Positions 1 to 6,223 of a stretch of 11,074 nucleotides of DNA are shown here, one piece after another. Both the position numbers and the translations under genes were made by a program. Within the stretch, counting starts at the first letter, position 1. Every line of letters begins with the position of its first letter. The stretch is from the NCBI GenBank assembly GCA_944326735.1, contig CALVFC010000034.1, positions 1 to 11,074 on the forward strand, written 5' to 3'. Origin of the DNA: an uncultured Limosilactobacillus sp. (GTDB lineage: Bacteria > Bacillota > Bacilli > Lactobacillales > Lactobacillaceae). Below the pieces are notes generated by a model. It was not told where the DNA came from, ran no database searches, and saw only the letters and a program-made list of their open reading frames with translations.

Positions 1-969
1 CCCAGAATTCATTTTGTCGACCACCTCAGCAACTGTTTCAATTTTATGGATAAAGGACATCCCCAGTCCAAAAGATGCGTATCCACGATCTAAATTGCCA
101 AGGAGCATTCCCTCACGCATACCACCATATCTGCCGGCCTGTTTCCAAACATTGTCGTGACTGCTGCCTTCGTAACTAATTTGTTCAAGATGATTAGGCA
201 GGTTACCAGGAACAGAACGATAAAACTGGGGTTCAGCATTAAACAGCACTTCATCGTAAGCGTCATATTTGATTAATGCATCTTTAATGTTTTCTGCCAT
301 TGGCGATTCTTGTGTAGCTAAAAAGGCTGTGCCAGAGAATACCCCCTCTGCGCCAAGTGCAAAGGCAGCTTTGGTAGTTCGAGTGTCAACGATTCCACCA
401 GCAGCCATCACTGGAATGCGACCGTCAACAATATCAACAACATATGGTACCGCCGAAAAGGTGCCAACAGCTTTTTTGGGAATCGTTCCACCTTCGTCAA
501 AGCCGGTAGCTACTAAAACATCGACGTCTTTTTCGGCGGCCTCATTCACAACATCCCGCGTCGGTGTAGCGGGGCGGTAAACAATTTTAATATGGTGTTC
601 TTTCAACATCTTAAACCATTTATCGATATATTTGGTTGAATTAATGACGGCAACTGGAACATGCTCATCAATCATCAGGTTAATGAGGGGTTGGGCATAG
701 ATATCTTTATCCGGATTATCATTTAGAACCAGGTTTAATCCAAATGGCTTGTCTGTTAACTGTTTTGTCAATTGAATTTGTTCACGCATATTAGCGAGAG
801 TCTGATCATGACTTCGCGTTGGTTCATATTGTCCTGCGCTAATGCCAAGAACACCGAGTCCTCCGGCGTTAGAAACAGCAGCGACAAACTTGGCATTGGT
901 CAACCAAAACATTGGTCCTTGAATAATGGGTTTCTCGATATTAAGTGCCTTCGTAATTCTATTTGTCAT
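1..969 (-). CDS. Nitronate monooxygenase-like FMN flavoprotein (3' end beyond window)
   Basis: This is a TIM-barrel flavoprotein of the nitronate monooxygenase (2-nitropropane dioxygenase)/FabK superfamily. Members bind FMN and oxidise alkyl nitronates or reduce enoyl-ACP. I read 323 codons in frame to the left edge, so probably only a few C-terminal residues are missing. Family signs are IIQGPM (15-20), SNAGGLGVLG (33-42), the strand DVLVATGFDEGG (150-161), PVMAAGGI (186-193) and the FMN-phosphate region FSGTAFLA (211-218). The motif that normally reads GGH, with the catalytic base histidine, reads GGT here (Thr162), so classical nitronate chemistry is doubtful. The ATG has a GGAGAG box 8 nt upstream. 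The gene is divergent from a LysR-type regulator that probably controls it. FabK is less likely because no fatty-acid genes are nearby. The family is clear; the substrate is unknown. Confidence 0.85.
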   Translation of the reverse strand, partial: MTNRITKALNIEKPIIQGPMFWLTNAKFVAAVSNAGGLGVLGISAGQYEPTRSHDQTLANMREQIQLTKQLTDKPFGLNLVLNDNPDKDIYAQPLINLMIDEHVPVAVINSTKYIDKWFKMLKEHHIKIVYRPATPTRDVVNEAAEKDVDVLVATGFDEGGTIPKKAVGTFSAVPYVVDIVDGRIPVMAAGGIVDTRTTKAAFALGAEGVFSGTAFLATQESPMAENIKDALIKYDAYDEVLFNAEPQFYRSVPGNLPNHLEQISYEGSSHDNVWKQAGRYGGMREGMLLGNLDRGYASFGLGMSFIHKIETVAEVVDKMNSG

Positions 970-989
970 TTGAGTCTCTCCATAACTAA

Positions 990-1060
990 AATGTAATACC
1001 AATTATTATTTATACATGTTATTATTGGGCTGATATCCTATAATGTACAATACCAATTTA
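990..1060. promoter_or_regulatory. Divergent control region with a direct repeat
   Basis: The 126-bp gap between the flavoprotein and the LysR gene holds two similar blocks in the same orientation. AATGTA-ATACCAATT lies at 990-1004 and AATGTACAATACCAATT at 1042-1058, so the conserved ATACCAATT cores are 54 bp apart, about five helical turns. A consensus -10, TATAAT, lies at 1039-1044 for the LysR gene and overlaps the second block. A TAATA-N5-TATTA dyad lies at 994-1008. LysR-type regulators commonly bind two sites in such a gap and repress themselves; that use here is inference. No convincing -35 was found. Confidence 0.45.
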
Positions 1061-1095
1061 ACTTTTAATTATTACAAAATAGTTATGGTGATTAT

Positions 1096-2007
1096 ATGAC
1101 ATGTTTAGAAAAGAAAATCAACATCTTAGATAACGTTAATTCTAGCCAAACAATCACAGAACTCGCCAATAAACTCTATTTGAGTCAGCCTTACATCAGT
1201 CGACTATTGAAAGATATGGAAAAAGAGTATGACGTATCGCTAGTTAATCGAGATGAACGACCGATTAGCTTAACGGATGCTGGTGTGGTCGTTTTAAACG
1301 ATCTAAAACAGATTCAGAGTGATCAAGTCCAGATGAACAAAAATCTTGCTAGATTAAAGCAGGCTCGCAATCATGAAATCACGATCGTACTAAATTCGTC
1401 TTTTTGTGAAGAAGATACAGTGGCGGTTTCCACTGGTCTCATTAAAAATTTTCCAAACTTAAAGTTTAATTTTACTCTTAACGGGATGCCCCCACAGGAA
1501 AGTGACCTTATCAATAAGAACATTGATATATTGGTTGGGCCCAAGTGGAATAATCAATTACTCGATATCAAATTCTTGCAGATCAAACGTTTAGCGTTAT
1601 TGATTCCGGCCTCGTGTTCACTTTACCAGGCGGATCGCCTCTATTGTCCATTTTCCGAAAATAACTTAACAGTGATGAATAATATTAACTATGTTGAAGC
1701 CAATGATAACTTGTTCCTTCAGCAACGGGTCAATCGTTTCCTCACTGACAATGGTATTCACATAAATAAGTTGGCAAAGGTGTCGTCAACCCGGTTAGCT
1801 GCCAAAGTAGCGGTTAGGGAGGGAGCTACCACCATCACAACAGATAAAATGGCCCAGCATGTTTTAGGGGAGCGGGCTGATTATAATTTAATGCTGTTCC
1901 CACAATCAGCACTGAATTTAGAAGTGGCGATCTCAATGCGGCGTGACGCTTCTCGTGAGATAAAAGAGGTCTTCGATTATCTGTATAATCGCTTAAAAGA
2001 AGTTTAG
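1096..2007 (+). CDS. LysR-family transcriptional regulator
   Basis: The product is a 303-residue DNA-binding regulator, a normal length for the LysR family. The N-terminal winged helix-turn-helix covers about residues 18-63: ITELANKLYLSQPYISRLLK (20-39) is the HTH, with the typical SQPYIS at the recognition helix, followed by LVNRDERPISLTDAG (49-63). After a linker helix (about 64-92) comes the effector-binding domain (about 94-300), which starts with the usual short beta strand ITIVLN. The ATG has a GGTG-type ribosome site about 6 nt upstream. It is divergent from the flavoprotein gene, the standard arrangement for a LysR regulator and its target, so it probably controls that gene in response to a small molecule I cannot name. 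Its stop lies 16 bp from the stop of the convergent Crp/Fnr-type gene, with no obvious terminator between them. Confidence 0.9.
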   Translation: MTCLEKKINILDNVNSSQTITELANKLYLSQPYISRLLKDMEKEYDVSLVNRDERPISLTDAGVVVLNDLKQIQSDQVQMNKNLARLKQARNHEITIVLNSSFCEEDTVAVSTGLIKNFPNLKFNFTLNGMPPQESDLINKNIDILVGPKWNNQLLDIKFLQIKRLALLIPASCSLYQADRLYCPFSENNLTVMNNINYVEANDNLFLQQRVNRFLTDNGIHINKLAKVSSTRLAAKVAVREGATTITTDKMAQHVLGERADYNLMLFPQSALNLEVAISMRRDASREIKEVFDYLYNRLKEV

Positions 2008-2023
2008 TGCTCAGAAAGGCAAC

Positions 2024-2704
2024 TTATTCCAACAATAAATCTGGACTACAATGCTGAATCAGTTTATCCCAATTTAAAACTTCAATATTTTTCCGCGACG
2101 TTGAGATAATGCCATTTTTCCGCAGCCACGTCAGTTTACGTGTAAACGTTAAGAGCGGAATACCGATATTGGTTGCAATTTCTTCTTGGGTAAGGATAAT
2201 TCCATGGGGCTTAAGTAACTTTTCATATTGATACAAGTAATTGCACGTACTCGTCAGACTGTCCCTGGTCGCAAGGGTAATGATGTCATACAGAAGAATA
2301 GCCGAAAAATCGGCGTACTGGCGCAGCATGCGCTTACTGAAGCGGGGATCATGATCTAATAAATGATCAATCGCTTTTTGGGCAATCTTTGTGACCTTTA
2401 CGGGTGTCTGGGCTTTAACCAGTAGTGTGTCACGTTCGTTCCGATAGTGACGTTCTAGAGGACTGTACAGGGGAAATAAACCACCTGGTCCAATGAACCA
2501 TTCCGTTTTTTCATTGCCGTTCTCCGCAATAATATAAAGCTTCAACACTCCAGAATGAACATAAAAAGATGTGTTCATATATTCGTTGGCGCCCACTAGT
2601 TGGTATCCTTTGGGCAAGTCAACTGGCTGTAAACCTGCTGTTAGTTCGCTCTCGAAGGGTTGAAAACTTTTGTCGTAATAAAATTCAGGGATTGTTAATT
2701 TCAT
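2024..2704 (-). CDS. Crp/Fnr-family transcriptional regulator
   Basis: A 226-residue regulator with the Crp/Fnr layout. A cyclic-nucleotide-binding-like beta barrel covers about residues 20-110 (FYVHSGVLKLYI at 48-59, then a GPGGLFPLY turn at 72-80). A long dimer helix covers about 115-145, and a C-terminal winged HTH about 150-212 (LTQEEIATNIGIPLLTFTRKL at 171-191). The cAMP-contact RSA motif of true Crp is absent. The only cysteines are Cys154 and Cys219, so an FNR-type [4Fe-4S] cluster is not supported. The ligand or signal is therefore unknown. The start ATG has an AAGGA box 8 nt upstream. The gene is divergent from a short-chain dehydrogenase, its most likely target. Confidence 0.88.
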   Translation of the reverse strand: MKLTIPEFYYDKSFQPFESELTAGLQPVDLPKGYQLVGANEYMNTSFYVHSGVLKLYIIAENGNEKTEWFIGPGGLFPLYSPLERHYRNERDTLLVKAQTPVKVTKIAQKAIDHLLDHDPRFSKRMLRQYADFSAILLYDIITLATRDSLTSTCNYLYQYEKLLKPHGIILTQEEIATNIGIPLLTFTRKLTWLRKNGIISTSRKNIEVLNWDKLIQHCSPDLLLE

Positions 2705-2705
2705 A

Positions 2706-2779
2706 GTAATATTCCTTCACATCATTTGAAGTATAACTCCTTGATTCCATTATATATAATCGTTAGTGAAAAATCTTAC
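2706..2779. promoter_or_regulatory. Divergent promoter region with two Crp/Fnr-like half-site pairs
   Basis: The gap between the Crp/Fnr-type gene and the dehydrogenase holds a -10 TATAAT at 2755-2760 on the plus strand. On the minus strand it holds a possible -10 TATACT at 2735-2730. Neither has a clear -35. Two similar elements flank them: GTGA-N7-TTAC on the minus strand (2720-2706) and GTGA-N6-TTAC on the plus strand (2766-2779). These resemble the Crp-type box TGTGA-N6-TCACA with mismatches. Both lie between a promoter and a start codon, which would suit repression. The operator assignment is tentative. Confidence 0.35.
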
Positions 2780-2787
2780 AAGGAGTG
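2780..2787 (+). promoter_or_regulatory. Ribosome binding site that fixes the dehydrogenase start
   Basis: AAGGAGTG is a near-perfect Shine-Dalgarno box. A GTG inside it (2785) is in frame and could be mistaken for a start, but it is part of the box. The ATG at 2794 has proper spacing and directly begins the Rossmann strand. Confidence 0.8.
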
Positions 2788-2793
2788 ATTCTC

Positions 2794-3540
2794 ATGTCAA
2801 AAGTCGCTTTAATTACTGGTGGAACAAGTGGAATTGGCCTGGCCACGGACAAGAAGTTTCTTGCTGAAGGTTACAAAGTAGTTGCGGTAGGGATCAATGA
2901 AAAAGACTTCCCTCAGATTAGTAAAGATATCAATAATGACGATTTAGTTTTAATGAATTGTGATGTTTCTAATCGTGATGAAGTTAAACAATTGGTTGAA
3001 GATGTTGTTGCTAAGGAAGGCCATATTGATGTGCTCGTCAACTCAGCAGGTGTTCTTGCCAAGCACGTTGATTTAGTGGATGCCGACCTGGATAACATTG
3101 AGAAGACCATTCAAATTAACTTGATGGGAACCATCTACATTGATAAGTACGTTGGTCAAGTAATGAAGAAGCAGGGCTACGGCACTATTGTTAATATTGG
3201 TTCAATTGATGGCGTTATGGCCAACCACGAATCAATTGCTTACCATGCTTCCAAAGGTGGCGTCCACATGGTTACTAAAGCACTGGCTCGTGAACTGTCG
3301 CCGTACGGTGTGCGGGTTGTTGCCGTTGCACCAGCTTGGGTAGAAACCGGCATGGTGCCACCTAAGGCCAAGGAATATGGTTCTAAACTGATGATGAAGC
3401 ACCGCCTCATTAGTCCAGACGAAATGGCTGGTGCCATCTACTTAATGACTTTACCAGAGGCTTCCTCAATTAACGGCAGTATCGTAATGGCTGATGATGG
3501 TTATGCTTCATTCAAAGGAATGGGAATTTTAGACCTCTAA
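2794..3540 (+). CDS. Short-chain dehydrogenase/reductase (SDR)
   Basis: A 248-residue classical SDR, the normal length, catalysing NAD(P)-dependent oxidation or reduction of an alcohol/carbonyl in the cytoplasm. The cofactor motif TGGTSGIG is at 8-15, and NSAG at 83-86 stands where NNAG is usual. The catalytic set is complete: Asn109, Ser137 (NIGSIDG), Tyr150 and Lys154 (YHASK). The segment after the active site reads PAWVETGM, with PA where PG is usual. The residues closing the second beta strand (VGIN, 32-35) give no clear NAD/NADP preference. A strong Shine-Dalgarno box precedes it and a strong terminator follows, so it is a single-gene transcript. It is divergent from a Crp/Fnr-type regulator that probably controls it. 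Similar proteins are often labelled FabG or glucose dehydrogenase, but the substrate cannot be told. Confidence 0.92.
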   Translation: MSKVALITGGTSGIGLATDKKFLAEGYKVVAVGINEKDFPQISKDINNDDLVLMNCDVSNRDEVKQLVEDVVAKEGHIDVLVNSAGVLAKHVDLVDADLDNIEKTIQINLMGTIYIDKYVGQVMKKQGYGTIVNIGSIDGVMANHESIAYHASKGGVHMVTKALARELSPYGVRVVAVAPAWVETGMVPPKAKEYGSKLMMKHRLISPDEMAGAIYLMTLPEASSINGSIVMADDGYASFKGMGILDL

Positions 3541-3551
3541 TTGTATAACAG

Positions 3552-3590
3552 AAAATAGGGTTCGTAGATCAATGCTACGAACCCTATTTT
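3552..3590. terminator. Bidirectional intrinsic terminator
   Basis: A perfect 16-bp stem pairs 3552-3567 (AAAATAGGGTTCGTAG) with 3575-3590 around a 7-nt loop. The stem ends in A4 on one side and T4 on the other, so it can stop transcripts from both the dehydrogenase (plus) and the TetR operon (minus). The TetR stop codon (3586-3584) lies inside the stem. Confidence 0.9.
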
Positions 3591-4201
3591 AATGTTAAAT
3601 TAGCAATGATTTGTTTCTGAATCAATTCTATGTCATCATCACTACCCGGTATCTGGAAAAGTTTATTTTGTAATGAATAAACCAATATTGGCCCAATAAA
3701 TATTCGCAGCATTTGGAATGGGGATAGTGATTGGTTGATTTCAGAGAAGTTCCCTTGAATTTCAGTTAGTTGTGTAATTACTCCCGTTGGTCCAGTAATT
3801 AAATCAGAATACATTGGTCCTGTTATTTGATTGGTGAGCACTTCTTGAAAGAGCAATTTAATGAAGTCAAAGTTGACATCAATAAAGTGCAACCGGTTAG
3901 TCACGATAAACTGCACCAATTCACCTAAACTAGCGAAATTTTTAACTTGACCAAAGAAGTTATCCTTGATTTCATTCAGAATAGGGTGGAGAAGATTAGT
4001 AAATAAATCGTTTTTGGAAGCAAAATACTTGTAAATTGTGCCTTCGCTAACCCCAGCTTGTTTAGCAATTTGTGCAGTGGTAGTAGCGTGAAAACCGTTA
4101 CTGGCAAATAGTTTCAAAGCTGTTTTGAGGACCTTCTTTTTACCCGCGGGCATTTCTGCCTTTTCTAGTTGCTCAGCATAGTTATTTAGTACTTGTGCCA
4201 T
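3584..4201 (-). CDS. TetR/AcrR-family transcriptional repressor
   Basis: A 205-residue TetR-family regulator. The DNA-binding domain covers about 22-68, with the family pattern LKTALKLFASNGFHATTTAQIAKQ broken across 25-48, followed by AGVSEGTIYKYFASKNDLF (49-67). The rest is a helical ligand-binding and dimer domain of unknown ligand. The start is set at the ATG with a GAGGTGA box about 5 nt upstream. A longer in-frame reading to 4264 would overlap the permease gene and has no ribosome site. It is the last gene of an ABC transporter operon, 20 nt after the permease stop. It most likely represses this operon through the two palindromes at 6082-6130 and is relieved by a transported or related toxic compound (inference). 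Confidence 0.92.
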   Translation of the reverse strand: MAQVLNNYAEQLEKAEMPAGKKKVLKTALKLFASNGFHATTTAQIAKQAGVSEGTIYKYFASKNDLFTNLLHPILNEIKDNFFGQVKNFASLGELVQFIVTNRLHFIDVNFDFIKLLFQEVLTNQITGPMYSDLITGPTGVITQLTEIQGNFSEINQSLSPFQMLRIFIGPILVYSLQNKLFQIPGSDDDIELIQKQIIANLTLK

Positions 4202-4221
4202 CGTCTTCACCTCTAAATATA

Positions 4222-5340
4222 TTATACTTTGCGGTACCGTTTCAGACCAATGATATTTAACCATAACAGAACTATTAAGAAAACTAGTAAGGCAAAGATA
4301 TCATACATCAATGTAGTAAGTCCCTGTCCATTCATCACAATTTTGGTTAGGGCATCCCCCGTGTACGTTAACGGTAAAACTTTGCCGACGTATTGAACCC
4401 AGTGGGCCATTGAATCCAGCGGGATAATACCAGAGAAAAATACCTGGGGAACCATGACTAATGGGATAAACTGCATCATTTGAAACTCTGAATTAGCCAG
4501 CGTTGACATTAAGATACCAAATGCAAGGGCGACCAACGCCAACAATACGGAAATCAAAATAATGTTAATCACACTACCGACAACCTCAACTTTAAGTAGC
4601 CAGATTGTCGCACAAACAATGACGGTGGATTGAATGATAGAAAGGATCCCATAACCGATCATGTAACCAAAGACGATTTCACTCCGCCGGACAGGAGTCG
4701 CCAGAAGCCGATCGAGTGTTCCGGTGGTTCTTTCTTTCAATAACGCCATTCCGGAGATCAGAAAGACGAAGAAAAAAACGAAGAAACCCATCAGAATTGG
4801 CACAATCTTTGTAAAAAAGCCAGTATCCTTATTACCATATTGGTAGTGGTTACTAATAGTTGGGGCCTTTGCAGATGGCGCGGTAACCTGCACTGCTGGA
4901 TTTGTTTTCTGGATAATTGAAGCCAATTGCCTAGTGGTGGTCGTCAATTTGCTAATTGTTTGTCCAGTAATTGCTACTCGTAATGCCTGCTTTGTCAACG
5001 CCGTTTTACTAGCGTCTGTATTGGCATAGTTAACGCGGTATTGGTTGTTGGTTCGTGAGTATTCAATGACCGCATCGACATTGTTGTTTTTGAGTTGATG
5101 ATTTGCCTGTCCTTTAGTTGAGACCTTCTTGACAGTTACCCCTTTGACATGGTCGAGGTTACTGCGGACCGTTTGGGTAACATTAACTGTTGCAATGGTT
5201 GCATTAGTGTTTGAATTTGCGGAAAACATCACATTCATTAACCACATAACTAAGATTGGGACCAAAAATATCAAAACTAGTGTTCTTTTATCACGAAATA
5301 GTTCCTGAAGCACTCGTTTACTGATTGCTAGTGTTCGCAT
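4222..5340 (-). CDS. ABC-2 type transporter permease
   Basis: A 372-residue integral membrane subunit of an ABC exporter. One N-terminal membrane helix (about 20-39) is followed by a large extracytoplasmic part (about 41-172) rich in Thr, Asn and Ser. Five further helices lie at about 178-201, 222-248, 256-280, 291-307 and 346-366. The cytoplasmic segment KERTTGTLDRLLATPVRRSE (202-221) is the ABC-2 coupling motif. The ATG has an AGGAGG box 9 nt upstream and overlaps the end of the ATPase gene by 23 bp, which points to translational coupling. With the ATPase it would form a homodimeric-permease exporter of the drug/lipid-linked export type. The substrate is unknown; the neighbouring TetR gene suggests a toxic compound. 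Confidence 0.92.
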   Translation of the reverse strand: MRTLAISKRVLQELFRDKRTLVLIFLVPILVMWLMNVMFSANSNTNATIATVNVTQTVRSNLDHVKGVTVKKVSTKGQANHQLKNNNVDAVIEYSRTNNQYRVNYANTDASKTALTKQALRVAITGQTISKLTTTTRQLASIIQKTNPAVQVTAPSAKAPTISNHYQYGNKDTGFFTKIVPILMGFFVFFFVFLISGMALLKERTTGTLDRLLATPVRRSEIVFGYMIGYGILSIIQSTVIVCATIWLLKVEVVGSVINIILISVLLALVALAFGILMSTLANSEFQMMQFIPLVMVPQVFFSGIIPLDSMAHWVQYVGKVLPLTYTGDALTKIVMNGQGLTTLMYDIFALLVFLIVLLWLNIIGLKRYRKV

Positions 5341-6064
5341 TTGAATTTTCCTCCTGTTCTGCCTTTAAAAAGACATCTTCAATTGTTGGGACGTCATACT
5401 GATGCTCCAAATTTGTAGGAGAGTCAAAGGCAATAATTTTACCATGGAGAAGCAGAGCCACCCGGTCCGTATGCTCTGCCTCATCCATCACATGAGTAGT
5501 AATCAAAACACTCTTACCATGATTACGGAGTACGTTCAACTCGCGCCAAATTTGCCGACGTAAACCTGGATCAATCCCCACGGTGGGTTCATCAAGCACT
5601 AGTAACTCAGGATCACCGAGCAACGCAATCGCTAATGATAGCCGGCGCTTCATCCCACCGGAAAAGTCAGTAATTCGTTGGTCAAGGTCGTTTGTGAGGT
5701 TAACAACTTGACTAACATGGGCAATTTCTTCTCCTAACGATTTCCCACGAACGCCTTTCATTTCGCCGAAAAAGGTCAGGTTTTCGCGGGCTGACAGGCG
5801 ATCATAAAGGGCATCCGACTGCGCCATGTATCCGATTTGACTAAGAAGCACCCGATTAGGCATTGTCTTTCCCAAAACGAGGGCACTTCCCAAATCAGCT
5901 TTTTCCATTCCCAGCATAGTTTTAATAACGGTGGTTTTACCCGAGCCAGATGGCCCAATTAAACCAACAATTTCACCGTGCTTGACGGTTAAATTGACAT
6001 CTTCAAGGACTATGTGTTGGCCAAAGCTTTTTTTCAGATTTTGTAATTTGATAAGTGGGACCAA
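5318..6064 (-). CDS. ABC transporter ATP-binding protein
   Basis: The ATPase subunit of the exporter, 248 residues from the chosen TTG. All nucleotide-binding motifs are intact: Walker A GPSGSGKT (37-44), Q-loop Gln82, signature FSGGMKRR (134-141), Walker B LLVLDEP (154-160), D-loop and switch His191. The C-terminus is short and hydrophilic. Start choice: a GTG at 6130 lies upstream of the expected transcription start and inside an operator. An ATG at 6073 directly abuts the AAGGAG box with no spacing. The TTG at 6064 has the correct 9-nt spacing and leads directly into the first beta strand (VPLIKLQNLKKSFG). The ATG at 6073 (251 residues) remains possible. It is the first gene of the ATPase-permease-TetR operon. 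Confidence 0.93.
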   Translation of the reverse strand: MVPLIKLQNLKKSFGQHIVLEDVNLTVKHGEIVGLIGPSGSGKTTVIKTMLGMEKADLGSALVLGKTMPNRVLLSQIGYMAQSDALYDRLSARENLTFFGEMKGVRGKSLGEEIAHVSQVVNLTNDLDQRITDFSGGMKRRLSLAIALLGDPELLVLDEPTVGIDPGLRRQIWRELNVLRNHGKSVLITTHVMDEAEHTDRVALLLHGKIIAFDSPTNLEHQYDVPTIEDVFLKAEQEENSNANTSNQ

Positions 6065-6073
6065 TTTATCCAT

Positions 6074-6079
6074 CTCCTT
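6074..6079 (-). promoter_or_regulatory. Ribosome binding site deciding the ATPase start
   Basis: AAGGAG on the minus strand is followed directly by ATG (6073) and, 9 nt on, by TTG (6064). Its spacing favours the TTG as the initiator. The box begins only two bases after the operator at 6082-6097, so a repressor bound there would sit against the leader. Confidence 0.65.
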
Positions 6080-6081
6080 AG

Positions 6082-6137
6082 GTGAGTAAACACTCACTTG
6101 ATGATTTAATTGTAGTGAGTGTTTACTCACTTGTCAA
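6082..6137 (-). promoter_or_regulatory. ABC/TetR operon promoter with two TetR-type operators
   Basis: On the minus strand, TTGACA (6137-6132) and TACAAT (6114-6109) are separated by exactly 17 bp, giving an expected transcript start near 6102. The 16-bp sequence GTGAGTAAACACTCAC fills the spacer at 6130-6115, and its exact reverse complement occupies 6097-6082. Each copy is a GTGAGT-N4-ACTCAC palindrome, and the centres are 33 bp apart, about three helical turns. Such dyads are typical TetR-family operators. The TetR gene at the end of the same operon is the obvious binder (inference). Confidence 0.88.
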
Positions 6138-6164
6138 CTTTAAGCTGCTTGCTAAAGCGGAATG

Positions 6165-6194
6165 TTTTCAAAATTCTCGCACTTCCAGTAAAAT
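6165..6194 (+). promoter_or_regulatory. Probable promoter of the beta-hydroxyacid dehydrogenase
   Basis: TTTTCA (6165-6170) and TAAAAT (6189-6194) with an 18-bp spacer lie 30-60 bp before the start codon. The match is moderate. It is separate from, and just upstream of, the divergent TetR-controlled promoter. Confidence 0.4.
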
Positions 6195-6223
6195 AAATTT
6201 ATTAATGAAAAGAGGTTGATCAA

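Noticed and set aside
1..969. FabK enoyl-ACP reductase
   Set aside because: The same superfamily, but there is no fatty-acid gene cluster, the catalytic His motif is absent, and it is paired with a LysR gene.
269..996. Plus-strand open frames opposite the flavoprotein gene
   Set aside because: They lie antisense to a clearly conserved protein and have no family resemblance or ribosome sites.
2008..2023. Terminator between the LysR and Crp/Fnr-type genes
   Set aside because: The 16-bp gap and its flanks show no convincing hairpin with a T run on either strand; the transcripts may overlap.
2024..2704. Oxygen-sensing FNR with an iron-sulfur cluster
   Set aside because: Only two cysteines, both in or near the C-terminal DNA-binding part; no N-terminal cysteine cluster.
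4202..4264. N-terminal extension of the TetR protein
   Set aside because: It would overlap the end of the permease gene, has no Shine-Dalgarno box, and does not resemble TetR proteins; the ATG at 4201 has a good box.
6065..6130. N-terminal extension of the ABC ATPase from GTG 6130
   Set aside because: It lies in the operator and promoter region, upstream of the predicted transcript start, with no ribosome site; the extra residues are a translation of the operators.
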